Below, one piece after another: positions 22,414 through 34,000 of a DNA stretch of 64,000 nt. Where the stretch lies: contig CM077116.1 of assembly GCA_039619475.1 (NCBI GenBank), positions 33,119,183 to 33,183,182 on the forward strand, written 5' to 3'. The DNA is from Icerya purchasi. Lineage: Eukaryota > Arthropoda > Insecta > Hemiptera > Monophlebidae. How positions within the stretch are numbered: position 1 is the first letter of the stretch; every line of letters starts with the position of its first letter. The translations under genes were made by a program, and so were the position numbers. The notes beneath the pieces were generated by a model, which did no database searches, was not told the origin of the DNA, and saw only the letters and a list, made by a program, of their open reading frames with translations.

Positions 22414-23432
22414 GGGGGGGGGGGGGGGCTTTGCGGAGCCAGAGGTTTTAGATGAAGGGAGAGAAAAGAGTTTTGGAGGATGAAAAAACACGAAGAAGTT
22501 AAAAATAAAATAAGAAATTTTACTGTGGGAAATAGTATAGGAGGAGAATTTGTCTAAATGATGAGAAACAAGGGCTAAGATAGGACTTTTATTAGGAGAG
22601 AAGCGCCATTTATGAAAGATAGAGAGGTATGCGAGACGAATCTTAGAAAATGAGATGGAAAGTCTTTTTACAAGGAAACTGTATCCTAAATGTGATCGTC
22701 GGATGAACAACGGTTTTACATTCGGTTCAGCAAGAATAGCTGGAATAGGAGTGGAATTAAGCGCCCTTAAGCAAAAACGAAGAACCAAATTTTGTGTTAA
22801 ATCCAGTTTGGAGAGGAGAGATTTTGAGACATTGCCATATATGAAGGAACGGTAATCTAGTTTAGATAATATGATTGATTTGTACAGCAGGATTAGGATT
22901 TGAGGATCACTGCTCTATCTCGTATGTGACAGGGCCTTGGACAGGTTGAGTCAATTGCGATAAGAAATATTAAGGAAATAAATGTGCTCAAAGAAGGACA
23001 AACGGCTATTTAGAAACACTCCAAGATAACAGAAACAGTTGACTTGGGAAATAGGAAGATTATTCAGAGAAACATTGACAGTGGCTAAATTGTAAGGACC
23101 GAGAGAATATACAACGCAGGAGGATTTAGAAGAAGAGACAGATAGATGAATAGAAGAAAGAGAAAGTTCTAAAACGGACAGTGATCTGTTAAGTACCTCG
23201 TTGGCGGTTGTAATATCCATAGCTGAGGAGTAAAGGAGAATATCGTCTGCATAGAACAGGGAAGAGGAAGAAATAGGGAGAGTGGCAACATTGAGCATAT
23301 AGATATTAAACAAAGTGGGACTGAGACAAGAGCCCTGCGGAAGACCACGAAAAATCTTTCTTGAAGGAGAATCTGTTGCAGAAGACAAACGGATAGACCG
23401 ATTCAGCATAAGGTTGTCTACATGCAACAACT
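22414..23432 (-). mobile_element. Element E: antisense family F LINE inserted in element D
   Basis: A 5'-truncated copy of family F. The minus-strand frame from 23430 contains FRGLPQGSCLSPTLFNIY and LFYADDILLYSS, both intact RT motifs. The frame 22788-22550 carries LRALNSTPIPAILAEPNVKPL and the following thumb region. It ends on the left in 15 G (22414-22428), that is a poly-C tail in its own sense, like the copy at 8755. RNase H and C-terminal parts seen in the 36-41 kb copy are missing between 22430 and 22550, so this copy also has an internal deletion. Confidence 0.75.
22951..23430 (-). pseudogene. Family F reverse transcriptase fragment (element E)
   Basis: 159 codons covering the RT palm: GLPQGSCLSP at residues ~30-39, YADD at ~60-63, and the NCFCYLGVFLNS block near residues 130-141. 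The catalytic Asp pair is intact. N-terminal fingers and the downstream domains are absent from this frame. Confidence 0.75.
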
Positions 23433-23439
23433 ATAAATC

Positions 23440-24100
23440 TAAAAACGTCGCTCCAAACAATTGCTGTATCATTCAACATACCCTCTCTTTCAAGTCACCC
23501 TATTGCAGTATGTAACTGTTATATTCCTCCTAACACTGGTAAATTCAAATGAACTAGAAAAGCTGCTAATGCAGATTACTCCCACCGCAATCATTGTCAG
23601 AGATTTCAATGGCCACTCACCACTATGGAGATCAATATCGGCCAATAAACATAGAAATATCATTAACAAGCTAGTACTTTAAAATAATTTAATTGTCATG
23701 TTCCCTCCTAGCTGTACATATCTCAGCCCAACCCATAATACACTTTCAACAATTGACAGCGCTAATCTCTCCGAAATTATTCCCAAAACTACAATCAACT
23801 GTATTGGAGGATCTATGTTCAAGTGACCATTTCCCTGTGTTCCTACATACGACACCAGTTCCAAAAGACCAGAAGAGTATAAGCTGCCCACGGTTTTTAT
23901 ATAATAAGGCAGACTGGGAATTATACACGTCGAAAGTTGTAATCCCTAGCCAGCCATCTGTGTCTGTAATAGAAAACATTAACCGTCTAAATCAGGCCAT
24001 TTTCAAAGCTGCCAAAGCATCAATTCCAATGTCTGACCATACGATAATAATAATAATCCGGTTGCCACCGAACCCGCAGAGTACCGTGGTGGTGCCCTGA
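23440..24100 (+). pseudogene. Element D endonuclease, C-terminal part
   Basis: The frame 23461-23682 carries PTAIIVRDFNGHSPLW, equal to the GDFNAHxxxW motif with G changed to R. The frame 23693-24100 carries TYLSPTHNT... in part and the terminal CSSDHFPVFLHTT motif (SDHxP), then the domain joining EN to RT. Two frame changes separate the blocks. Together with 22188-22413 it would form one endonuclease domain. Confidence 0.7.
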
Positions 24101-24464
24101 AATTGAAACGGCAATACGATGTCGGAAACGGGCGTTACGAAAATTCAAATCGACTGGACTCCTCTCCGATCTAATTATATTCAAAAAATGCAGGGCTGAT
24201 GCACGATCAATGATACGAGCTAAGAAACAAGAATCATGGCACGCTTTTATTTCTTCGATATCGACTACTAAATTGAATCACTCCTTATGGGATAAGATAA
24301 AAGCAATCAACGGAATCTGTCGCTCCAAGTCCCTTATCCATTGAAATGACAACGGCACAATCATATCCGATACTACACAAATTGCAAATTCATTCGCGCA
24401 ATACTTTTCTTTAGCATCTTCTACCACATCATATACAAATGTATTTAAAGCTCGAAAAGTCGAA

Positions 24465-26443
24465 GTGGAGTCATCAGAAATATGTATCCCTCAAGACGCA
24501 ACAGCTTCGTATAATTGCGATTTTACTAATGCGGAACTTAATTTCCAACTCATACATCATACATGTAATAGTTCTGGTCCTGATTCCATGCATCCGTACA
24601 TGTTAAAATATTTACCACCTTCTGCAAAATCCTACTTATTACATATATATAACCAAATCTGGACGTCAGGCTCCATTCCGCACCAATGGAAAATAGCCCA
24701 AATTGTTCCTATTCTGAAACCAAGCAAAGATCCTCTTCTCCTTCATAGTTACAGACCTATTTCTCTCCTAAATGTGATATCCAAAACAATGGAGAAAATG
24801 GTGAACAGACGTCTCATCCATTTCTTTGAGCAGAATAATCTCCTTTCCTGTATACAAGCTGGAGGGCGTAAGATGCGATCATCTAATGATCATCTATTGA
24901 GCCTACAGCGGCAAATTTCAACAGCATTCCGCCGCCGACAAAGCGTACATGCAATATTTTTTGACATGGAAAAAGTGTTTGATCGAGTATGACGGCGGGG
25001 CTATTAATGAAGCTATTAACCGCTGGATTAACTGGCAATATAGCTAGCTGTATAAACAATTTTCTAACAGAAAGAAAATTTCAAGTAAATATTGGAACTA
25101 CCAATTCAACAACCATGCTGCTAGAGAATGACATTCCACGAGGCTCTGCCCTAAGTGCAACCTTATTTATATTCTTTATAAATGATATAGCAAATTGCAT
25201 CACGCCTCCCGTTACTGCCCGGCTTTATATTGACGATTTGAACATTTCTTTATCTTCGAGCCTTCCTTACAATGTACAAAATATTCTCCAAAAAACAATA
25301 AATAAATTACAATCCTGGACAAATACCAATGGTCTAGTGTTCTCTCCTTCCAAAACAATATATATTAAATTCTATAGAAGGCGTGCTGTCTCACCTACTA
25401 TTTCTCTCACACTAGATAATAATCCTATACCCTTCCAATCTACAGTGAAATTCTTGGGACTATTGTTCGATTGCAGACTATCCTGGCGTCCACACATATC
25501 AGGTTTAAAGAACAAGTGTTTAAAATCCTTCGGCATCATATCAAATTCAAAATATAATATCCATCCCAAGCTCCTTGTCTCAGTATATAAATCCATCGTC
25601 TTATCTAGAATCATGTACGGGTGTCCAGCTTACTCCCAGGCATGTCATTCCTTAATAAATTCATTAGACATAATTCATAATTCTGCCCTTTATTCGATAC
25701 TAGGAGCTCATCGAACCACTCCTGCATCTAGCATGAGCAATTTGTTGGGGTGCCCGCCGTTGTCATACCATAGAAACTACCATAGACGATGCAATACTCT
25801 TCTGTCCTTAATGCATACTCATTTGGCTGTTAGTAATTCCTCACGCACACCCAGCTTCTCAAATGAGCCTGTGCCCGAAGTCCTCGACATATTGGATTTA
25901 AATAACATAAACCCAATAAACTCGATGCACCAAAACCTCGCATTAATCCCCCCATGGGATTCCCCAATAATAAAAACAGATGTATCCCTTAAAAACAACT
26001 TCACACAGCTACCAACTAACGTCATCGAAACAGCTAAAAATGCAATAAATAAATACACCGACCACGCTATAATCTACACAGATGGTGCTAGAAAAAGCCC
26101 CACCACAACCACACCGCCGACAGCATATGCGTTCGTAGTATTAGATAAGGCGTTTTCTTTCCGACTCAATGATGGCTGCACAGTACTGAACGTAGAAATA
26201 TATGCCATCCTATACGGGCTACAATATACTTCATCTTGCAAACCTAACAAAAATACATTAATAATTACAGACTTTCTGGCAGCATTAGAAGCCATATCCA
26301 GCCCCAAAACCAGAAATATAATATCTACTCAAATTCTTCGTATTGCCATCGATACACAGAAGTCTGAGGGCCAGGTGACGTTTATGTGGGTTCCCGGTCA
26401 CGCGGGATTACCAGGGTATGAACAGTCGAACATAATGGCATAG
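24465..26443 (+). pseudogene. Element D reverse transcriptase and RNase H
   Basis: Frame 24465-24992 carries NSSGPDSMHPYMLKYL, YRPISLLNVISKTMEKMVNRRL and IFFDMEKVFDRV (catalytic Asp of RT motif A). After one frameshift at ~24989 the frame 24989-26443 carries IPRGSALSATLF (degraded from the usual GVPQGSVLSPTLF), LYIDDLN (YIDD with both Asp), FLGLLFDCRLSW, then RNase H: IIYTDGARKS, NVEIYAILYGL, IITDFLAALEA and MWVPGHAGLPG. The usual Ser after the third RNase H Asp is Phe. Damaged motifs and stops show it is inactive. Confidence 0.8.
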
Positions 26444-26491
26444 TCAGCACTACGAGCTCTGCAGAACAGATATTCACCTCCCTCTTCATCC

Positions 26492-26894
26492 ATGGCACAA
26501 TTCTTTTTAGCAAAAAGCAAACAAGAATGGAAGGAGCAATGGACCGCGTGTCAGACTTTTCTGTCTCAAGTAAAGTCAACGACCGAGCCATGGTGGCCCC
26601 CAATAAATTTATCCCGCAGAGACTTCAATGTGATCAGTCGACTGCGGACAGGTCATACAGCAATCTCGCACGACCATCTTCTAAATGGGTCAATATCTCC
26701 AACGCAGTGCCCTTTCTGTATGGGCAGTTTCCATCCCAACCGTCCAGCACATATTAGTAGATTGCACAGTATTCGCATCAACACAGACGTTCCTACCACA
26801 TAAAACATTCCCCGAGATATTATCAAACTCCCAAACAGCGACATACTCAATCATTAATTTTCTTAAAATAAACAGAATAGCTAAAGTAATATAG
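26492..26894 (+). pseudogene. Element D ORF2 C-terminal region
   Basis: Continues after the stop at 26443: KSKQEWKEQWTACQ, then RRDFNVISRLRTGHTAISHDHLL and QCPFCMG. One frameshift later come VQHILVDCTVF and the end INRIAKVI at 26894. The CxxC...HxxxxC cluster and RLRTGHT motif are the standard tail of RNase-H-bearing LINEs; element J has the same order. Confidence 0.75.
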
Positions 26895-27034
26895 TCACAA
26901 ATCCCGCATAGTGTGTTGTGATAGCCACAGCAGTTAAATACGACACACTGAAGCTCAGGGGATTCAGTAAAATAAAAAAATAAAAATTTTTCTGCTGGGG
27001 GATCATGAAAACCAGGACGGTTAAGTAACAGTGT

Positions 27035-28069
27035 TTCATAATGGGCCTAGCCATTTTTCAGATTTGGGACAGAGGTGTTGATCTAAAAAAAAAAGAACAA
27101 AATTTTGCCCAGGATTTTTGTTTAAAAGATCTGAGAATGATTCTTGCCTTAGCGTTGCCTTGTTTGTGAGAGATAAAGTTAGATAAAGAGAGACTGACGG
27201 ATATTCTTTGAATGTAGAGATATTATTTTCGTATGCAGTGGCCAGTGCTATAGTCAGAGTACCACCATAAGAAAAAGGCATAGACTTCCCACACACGTTC
27301 TGGAGAATTACTGAACGCGTGAGAAAAGGAGGAATGTGCGATAGAAATTAAATAGGTAAATTTGTCGTACTGAGAAATAGAATCTAAATGACGATTAAGA
27401 AGATTTATTGATGAATCAAGAATTTAACAGAATTTGGATCTGTCAGTCTTAGAGGTATTTCAGCAAGGAATATTTGAAGACTCGCTTTGAAAAATTGTAG
27501 GGAATCCATTAAATGAACTTTGATGGAGACGTGGTCACTATCAAAAGTACCCCGTCGAGAGTATTCCAGGTGCATCTTAAGCCTATACCGGGAGAGGAAA
27601 ATGTATGATCAATTGTACATAGAAAGCATTTCTAAAGCGTGTGGGAGAAAGATCGTTGAAGATAAGTACATTATTATTTAATAATACATTTTGCAGAACA
27701 GAGTCATTTCTGTTTACTCTGAAACGCCTCCAGATAGGAGAGTGGGCATTTCAGTTGTCGTCAATAATATAGGGATGTGAAAAGAAATCAGAAAAGGAGG
27801 ATAAGGAGTCATTCAGATTATAATTAGCAAAAAACACATATTGACATAAAGTTATGGGAGGACATGTTATTACTAACAGGAATAGTGTTAGAGTGAGTTA
27901 TTTAAGTGGACTGTATTTAAAAGAATTAACAAACGAGAAGTATAAAATGTACTTTATTAAATCGTTAACATAGAAATCAGGAAAGGAGGATAAGGAGTCA
28001 TTCAGATTATAATTAGCAAAAAACACATATTGACATAAAGTTATGGGAGGACATGTTATTACTAACAGG
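27035..28069 (-). mobile_element. Antisense family F LINE, left part (split by BEL)
   Basis: Minus-strand frames give NAHSPIWRRF and NRND near 27735, GTFDSDHVSI near 27550 (the SDHxP end of the endonuclease) and the linker SVSLYLTLSLTNKATLRQESF in the frame 27296-27036. These align in order with 37.3-38.0 kb of the sense copy. The N-terminal endonuclease half and ORF1 end lie beyond the BEL insertion, at 35141-35560. The stretch 27785-28069 includes a duplicated segment that carries 87 bases of LTR (27886-27972). Confidence 0.75.
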
Positions 28070-28161
28070 AATAGTGTTAGAGTGAGTTATTTAAGTGGAC
28101 TGTATTTAAAAGAATTAACAAACGAGAAGTATAAAATGTACTTTATTAAATCGTTAACATA
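27785..28161. repeat. 188-bp tandem duplication across a BEL LTR junction
   Basis: The segment 27785-27972 (host LINE flank plus the first 87 bases of the LTR) is repeated head to tail at 27973-28161 with one or two differences. As a result an 87-base LTR piece (27886-27972) with its own AATAG flank precedes the real LTR at 28075. The duplication must post-date the BEL insertion. Confidence 0.9.
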
Positions 28162-28401
28162 ACTTGGAAGAACCACAACGAACAACGTACAAACAGAAAC
28201 TAAAACGTTAATGCATTCCGAGATCTGAATACAACAATACATGGCGATAAGATAAAACTATTTCGAGCGGTAACCGGTTTTTTTATGCTAGTTACGGCAT
28301 CGGGTTTTTACACTATTTACAAATCGGGCGATAATCGGGTTTTTCCGCTGTTTATAGCTTAGGCGGTATCGGGTTTTTACGCAGCTCCTCTGAGCCTAAC
28401 A
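28075..28401 (-). repeat. BEL 3' LTR (left copy)
   Basis: 327 bases, TG...CA ends with six-base inverted tips TGTTAG/CTAACA. Compared with the other LTR it lacks AATAA-like bases near its right end and has one extra T in GGCGG(T)ATCGGG. Confidence 0.95.
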
Positions 28402-28416
28402 GCGCTCCCCCCGCAA
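28402..28416 (-). promoter_or_regulatory. BEL polypurine tract
   Basis: On the minus strand the 3' LTR is preceded by GCGGGGGGAGCGC. The purine-rich core sits directly against the LTR, where the plus-strand primer of an LTR element lies. Confidence 0.65.
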
Positions 28417-28433
28417 GACCACAGGTCTTAAAG

Positions 28434-30110
28434 TTACACCGCCGATGCGGATCCGGCAGATGCCGGAGCTTGTACCGGGAGCTTCACCAGTTGCTGGACT
28501 GAGCGTAAGTACTCCGACCCGTTTGACCGGATTGTGACGATCCGAAGTCGGCCTTCGCGATCCGGGTTGCCACCGACTATCCTGCCGATAGACCAATTTG
28601 CTGGCGACGTAGCTTCTTTTATCAGAACCATATCGCCGATTTCGAGATTCGGGCATTTGCTTTTCCATTTAGTTCGCGTCTGGAGTTGGGCGAGATAAGC
28701 GGCTTTCCATTTTAACCAAAATGACGCGATGATTTGTCGTTGAGCCGGTATTCGGTCGAGTAGCGGTATCGTGTCCGGATGGGTTGGTTCCAGCAGGTGC
28801 GATCCGACGAGAAAGTGTCCGGGAGTTAATACGTCGATGTGGTCGACGTTTGAGATATTTCGCTGCTGGTATAGTGGTCGAGAGTTTAAGATCGATTCCA
28901 CGATCGCTAAAACGGTCTTGAGCTGGTCCTCGGTGTATATAGCTCCCTTGGAGGCAGCAAGCAAGAGCTTTTTACCGGCTTTTACCGCTGCTTCCCAGAT
29001 TCCTCCGTGATGCGGAGATCGGGGTGGAATGAACTTCCACACGATCGGGACCGAGCTGTGTTTGCGTTCCAATTCGTTTTTGGCGCCGACAAAGTTAGTT
29101 CCGTTATCGGACCACATTATGGCGGGGACTCCACGGCGTGTAATAAATCTTTGAAACGCAGCGAGAAATGCTTCCGTGGATAGATCAGCTGCTGTTTCAA
29201 TGTGTACAGCACGGGTGACGAGGCAGATGAAGAATACCGCGTAGTGCTTTATGTGTTTTGGAGACCGGTGATTGGTGTATCTCACCGTAAACGGGCCGGC
29301 GAGGTCCACGCCGGAATTCGTGAATGGCCGGGCGATTTCGGTTCTTTCGGCGGGTAGGTCGCCCATGATTTGCGATATTGGTTCGGCTCGCATTCGGGTA
29401 CACCATACGCACTCTTGGATCGTCTTCCTGACGAGGGATCGTAATCCAGTTACGAACCAATGTTTTCGAAGCAAGAACGAGCGGGTGAATGCTTGAGACG
29501 TGTGATAGTACTTTTCATGTACGTGTCGTACTAGCAGCTTTGCCAAAATCGATTTGGCGTGAAGGATGGCGGGATGCTTTACATCGTATGAGAAGTTACT
29601 GTTGCGTAATCTTCCTCCTACACGTAGAACTCCGTGTGAATCGAGAATGGGGTTCAGAGATTGGATGGAGCTTTGAGATTGCACGGGAAAGCCTTGGCGG
29701 GCGGCGTTGATTTCGGAATGGAACCAGGTTGATTGTGATATACGAAGAACGTCGTTGATCGCTTGTTGAGCTGATGATGTCTCAATTTCCGATTGATTTC
29801 GTACACGTGAGATGAATGTTCTGACAAGCATCATCGATCGGACGAGTTTGTCGTATGCTGAGTACCGGGCTATAATCGACTTGTCCGAGATCGGGCTGGC
29901 GAGTAATGCGACGCGAAGTTTTCTGCTTTCCGGCAGATTATCCGGTAGATCGATATTTTTGTCTGGATAGTCTGGGCAGTGTCCGAGCTGCAGCCAAGGG
30001 GGGCCATGGTTCCATATCCCGTTTTCTGCGAGAGATCGCGCTTCGATGCCTCGCGTGACAAGATCTGCTGGGTTTTCTTTTGTATTTACATAGCTCCAGC
30101 ATTTAACCGG
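28434..30110 (-). pseudogene. BEL Pol C-terminal part: RNase H end, integrase, DUF5641-like tail
   Basis: From about 30110 downward the frame reads KCWSYVNTKENPADLVTRG (end of RNase H region), a linker, then integrase: HVHEKYYH...CVWCTRMR (HHCC zinc finger), NSGVDLAGPF (first Asp), WSDNGTNFVGA (second Asp) and HHGGIWEAAVKAGKKLL (Glu). The C-terminal stretch GDMVLIKEATSPANWSIGRI and GSEYLRSVQQLVKLP is the DUF5641-type domain. The integrase looks intact. The frame above 30110 is translated out of register from a duplicated unit, so the natural polyprotein is broken upstream. Confidence 0.85.
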
Positions 30111-31011
30111 GAGGATTGGAGCTTTGAGATTGCACGGGAAAGCCTTGGCGGGCGGCGTTGATTTCGGAATGGAACCAGGTTGATTGTGATATACGAAGAA
30201 CGTCGTTGATCGCTTGTTGAGCTGATGATGTCTCAATTTCCGATTGATTTCGTACACGTGAGATGAATGTTCTGACAAGCATCATCGATCGGACGAGTTT
30301 GTCGTATGCTGAGTACCGGGCTATAATCGACTTGTCCGAGATCGGGCTGGCGAGTAATGCGACGCGAAGTTTTCTGCTTTCCGGCAGATTATCCGGTAGA
30401 TCGATATTTTTGTCTGGATAGTCTGGGCAGTGTCCGAGCTGCAGCCAAGGGGGGCCATGGTTCCATATCCCGTTTTCTGCGAGAGATCGCGCTTCGATGC
30501 CTCGCGTGACAAGATCTGCTGGGTTTTCTTTTGTATTTACATAGCTCCAGCATTTAACCGGGAGGATTGGAGCTTTGAGATTGCACGGGAAAGCCTTGGC
30601 GGGCGGCGTTGATTTCGGAATGGAACCAGGTTGATTGTGATATACGAAGAACGTCGTTGATCGCTTGTTGAGCTGATGATGTCTCAATTTCCGATTGATT
30701 TCGTACACGTGAGATGAATGTTCTGACAAGCATCATCGATCGGACGAGTTTGTCGTATGCTGAGTACCGGGCTATAATCGACTTGTCCGAGATCGGGCTG
30801 GCGAGTAATGCGACGCGAAGTTTTCTGCTTTCCGGCAGATTATCCGGTAGATCGATATTTTTGTCTGGATAGTCTGGGCAGTGTCCGAGCTGCAGCCAAG
30901 GGGGGCCATGGTTCCATATCCCGTTTTCTGCGAGAGATCGCGCTTCGATGCCTCGCGTGACAAGATCTGCTGGGTTTTCTTACATAGCTCCAGCATTTAA
31001 CCGGGAGGATC
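29667..31011 (-). repeat. 451-bp tandem triplication inside BEL pol
   Basis: Three head-to-tail copies: 29667-30117, 30118-30568 and 30569-31011. Copies 1 and 2 are practically identical; copy 3 lacks eight bases (TTTTGTATTTACATAG reduced to TTACATAG near 30980). Each unit spans the RNase H/integrase linker from ILPVKCWSYV to PVQSQSS. Because 451 is not a multiple of three, each extra unit shifts the frame. Confidence 0.95.
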
Positions 31012-34000
31012 GACTTGACGAAATCGATCCGGTTTCTCACGAACACTTCGTACTTTACCGACGGTCCTTTCAGCCATGCCAGGACTATGGTCGAGTCGCA
31101 GTACGCGAGAGCTTCGCTGAGGTCGAGTTTTAATGTCCTTGCCACCCGCTCCATGAGCCGGGCTAACAGAACTGCTCCGAGCAATTCCAATCGGGGTATT
31201 GTCACAGCCTTTATTGGTGCGACTTTCGACTTGGAGCATACCAGTGTTACGTCGGTTTTGGATCCGGTTTCAGACCGGATGTAGACGACTGCTCCGTAAG
31301 CTCTTTCGCTAGCGTCGCTAAATCCGACAAGACTGATTCGGCACGCTTTGGTCAGGGAATATGCGCGAGGAATTCGGACGAGTTTCGTGTCTTCAAGAGT
31401 TAAGTAATACTCCCTGAAGTTTTTTTCCAGATGTCCGGGCAGTGGGTCATCCCACGACAATTCCTCCCGCCACAAATCTTGTAGTAAGATTTTACCACGG
31501 ATTAGGACCGGGCCAACGAATCCGAGCGGGTCGTATACGCTTGCTATCAATGACGATACGACGCGTTTCGTGAGCTTTTTAGCCGTGATGTCGGCTGTTT
31601 TGACGTTGATTCTGAACGAATCTTCATCCGGGTGCCAACTTAGGCCGAGAATTTTTGCTGCTCCAGTGGACGAAAATGCAACAGCCCGCAATTGTTCGAT
31701 TAAACTCGGATCTTTCGCGCTGAGGAATTCGTCTGAGTTCGAGACGTATTTTCGTAGCGGGAATTTCGCTTTTGCGAGTTCTTCGTGTATCTTTCGAGAC
31801 TTTTCGAGCGCGTTTTCTACTGTATCCGCTCCGGATAGTAGATCGTCCATATAGAACTCATTCGCGATTGCGTTTGCTATTTCTGGACGAGTTTCCGCGA
31901 TTTGTCGAGCGATAACTTGCAAGCATTCTGTTGCAATAAATGCTGCGGGACCGGTTCCGTATGTGAGCGTTGTCAGTTCGAAAATTCTGACGTTATCCGT
32001 AGGTTTTTCACACCACAGGATTGATTGGAACGGACGGTCTTCGGGATGTATATCTATGCAACGATACATCTTCGTCACGTCGGCTGAGAACGCGATTGCG
32101 TATGTTCTGAAGTTCACCAGAAGATCGAAGAGGTCTGGTTGATGTATCGGGCCAGCCAACAGTGCTTTGTTGAGCGATATTCCGTTTTTTGATTCGGCGG
32201 AAGCGTTGAAGACGACGCGTAATTTTGTTGTCGAGCTATCTTCTCGGAGTACGGCTAGATGTGGAATATAATACCGCATCGAGCGAGATTTCGGGTCGGC
32301 CACTTGCATGTGTCCGAGCGCTTTGTATTCTTCCATGAATTCTATATATCGGGAACGAAGGTCAGGACTCGACCTCTCGTATCGCAAGAGAGCAGCGTAC
32401 GCTTGCTGGTATGTGTTTGACAATTTATCGGTGGATGTCTTGAACGGCAGTCGAACCTGAAATCGACCGTCGGGTAGTCGGGTATGCGTTTTTTGAAAAT
32501 GACTAACGCATAATTCGTGTTCATGGAGAGAAATTTTGGGCGAGGTGACTTCTTCTATTTGCCAAAATTTGTGAAGCATGTCTTGGACGACGACACTTAA
32601 GCAGCAATATCGGGTATCGATAGGCTTTATTCCAGGCAATGGGCCGATTGTAAGCCAACCGAAAATTGAGCTTGCGAGGCACAAATCGCCGTAAAATTTC
32701 TTCTGACCGGTGACGATTTTGCCATAGAATTCTGCGCCGAGCAAAATATCGACACTTCTGGTTTGCGAACCGTTGTCCGCAAGTTCGAGATGGGGATCGA
32801 GTGAATTGACGTACTTGATCGTACTTGGATTTATTTCGTATGGTAATGATCCGATTACATCCGCGCACACGCGAAGTTGACTAGTATTAAATCGGGATTC
32901 GATTAGCATCGACACTGCGTGGCCTGTTCTAACACTAGACGACGTTACACCTTGGATGTTGGATGCGGACGGGCGCTTTGCGAGACGATTGCGAGTCGCG
33001 AACGACTCTGTTACGAGGTTGACTTGCGAGCAGGAATCGATAAGTGCTCGAGCGAGGACGCACTTTTTTCCGATACGGACTTTCACTACCGCACTTGGCA
33101 GCAGCACTGTACCAGTTTCGCGCTTAGTCGCAGCCATTACGACTTTTTCTTCGGGCGATGTGCTCTTTTGAGCAGCTTCTTGATGAGCGGGAGTTTCGCG
33201 ATGCAGCAAAGTGTTATGATCGATGCCACACTTACGACATTTCGAGGATCGGCAAGCATTGCGCAGATGTCCGACACGAAGACAATTCGAGCAGAGGCTT
33301 TTGCTCCTGACGAAGTCCATTCGATCGGCAACAGGTTTTGCGACAAACGACGGACATTGAGACAGGTAATGTCCTTGATTACACAGTGTACACTTCGGGT
33401 TATGATAACCGCTGGAATTCCGCGGCGGAATCGTGACAGTGAGAGCTGACTTTTCTCTCGATCTGTTTGCGTTCGAGATCGATGCTGACGAGTTTTTCGG
33501 GGTTGAAACTGCTTTCGGCGATGTTTCGTATGCGAAGCATCGATTGCTTAAAAACGTTGACAGCGGCTCAAAGGACGGATAGGTCGAATAATCCTTATTC
33601 GTAGTTTCCCACTCCGTTCTTAACCGATCGGGTAATTTCCTGACGACGAGGAACGTGAAGATTGGTGACATTTTTTGCGTTTCAATGCCACAAACCTTTA
33701 ATCCGCGAATAATGGCGTTGACTTTATCCAAGGATTCGCGAATTGTCGAGTACGTGATAGTAGGTAGGTCTACTATTTCTGCGAAATGGGTCGAGATGAT
33801 TATTCGTTTGTTGAAGAATCTTTCTTCTACGTGTTTGTATGCTTCGGGATACACTTCTTCACTCACCGGATAATCTTTGAGCACTTCCGAGGCTCGACCG
33901 ATCATGGCTTGGCGAAGAAAATAAAGCTTCTGTATGTCGCCGAGTTTCGGGTTGTTGTGAATGGTAGCGTTGAACATGGCGAACCATTCCGTGAAGCCTG

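Larger units (their letters stand above)
21870..26995 (+). mobile_element. Element D: I-like LINE (EN-RT-RNase H), nearly full length, interrupted
   Basis: A sense LINE starting with an ORF1 remnant (about 21870-22132). An apurinic endonuclease follows (22188-22410, then 23440-23870), then a WW-containing linker (near 24085), RT (24470-25600), RNase H (26045-26440) and a terminal C-rich cluster (CPFC near 26716, HILVDC near 26754-26771). It ends in an A/T-rich tail near 26970-26990. It is interrupted at 22414-23432 by an antisense family F copy. Layout and sequence match element J at 57-60 kb, so D and J belong to one lineage. Breaks include stops near 24342 and 26443 and frameshifts near 24050, 24985 and 26720. 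Confidence 0.85.

Noticed and set aside
22387..22500. Proline-run protein end (PPPPP)
   Set aside because: The prolines come from the 15-base G/C homopolymer at 22414-22428, the tail of the inserted LINE, not from a real protein.
27886..27972. A solo or second BEL LTR
   Set aside because: It is only 87 bases, identical to the start of the real LTR, and is explained fully by the 188-bp tandem duplication.
29667..31011. A CRISPR-like or regulatory repeat array
   Set aside because: Repeat units are 451 bases of BEL coding sequence with no spacers.
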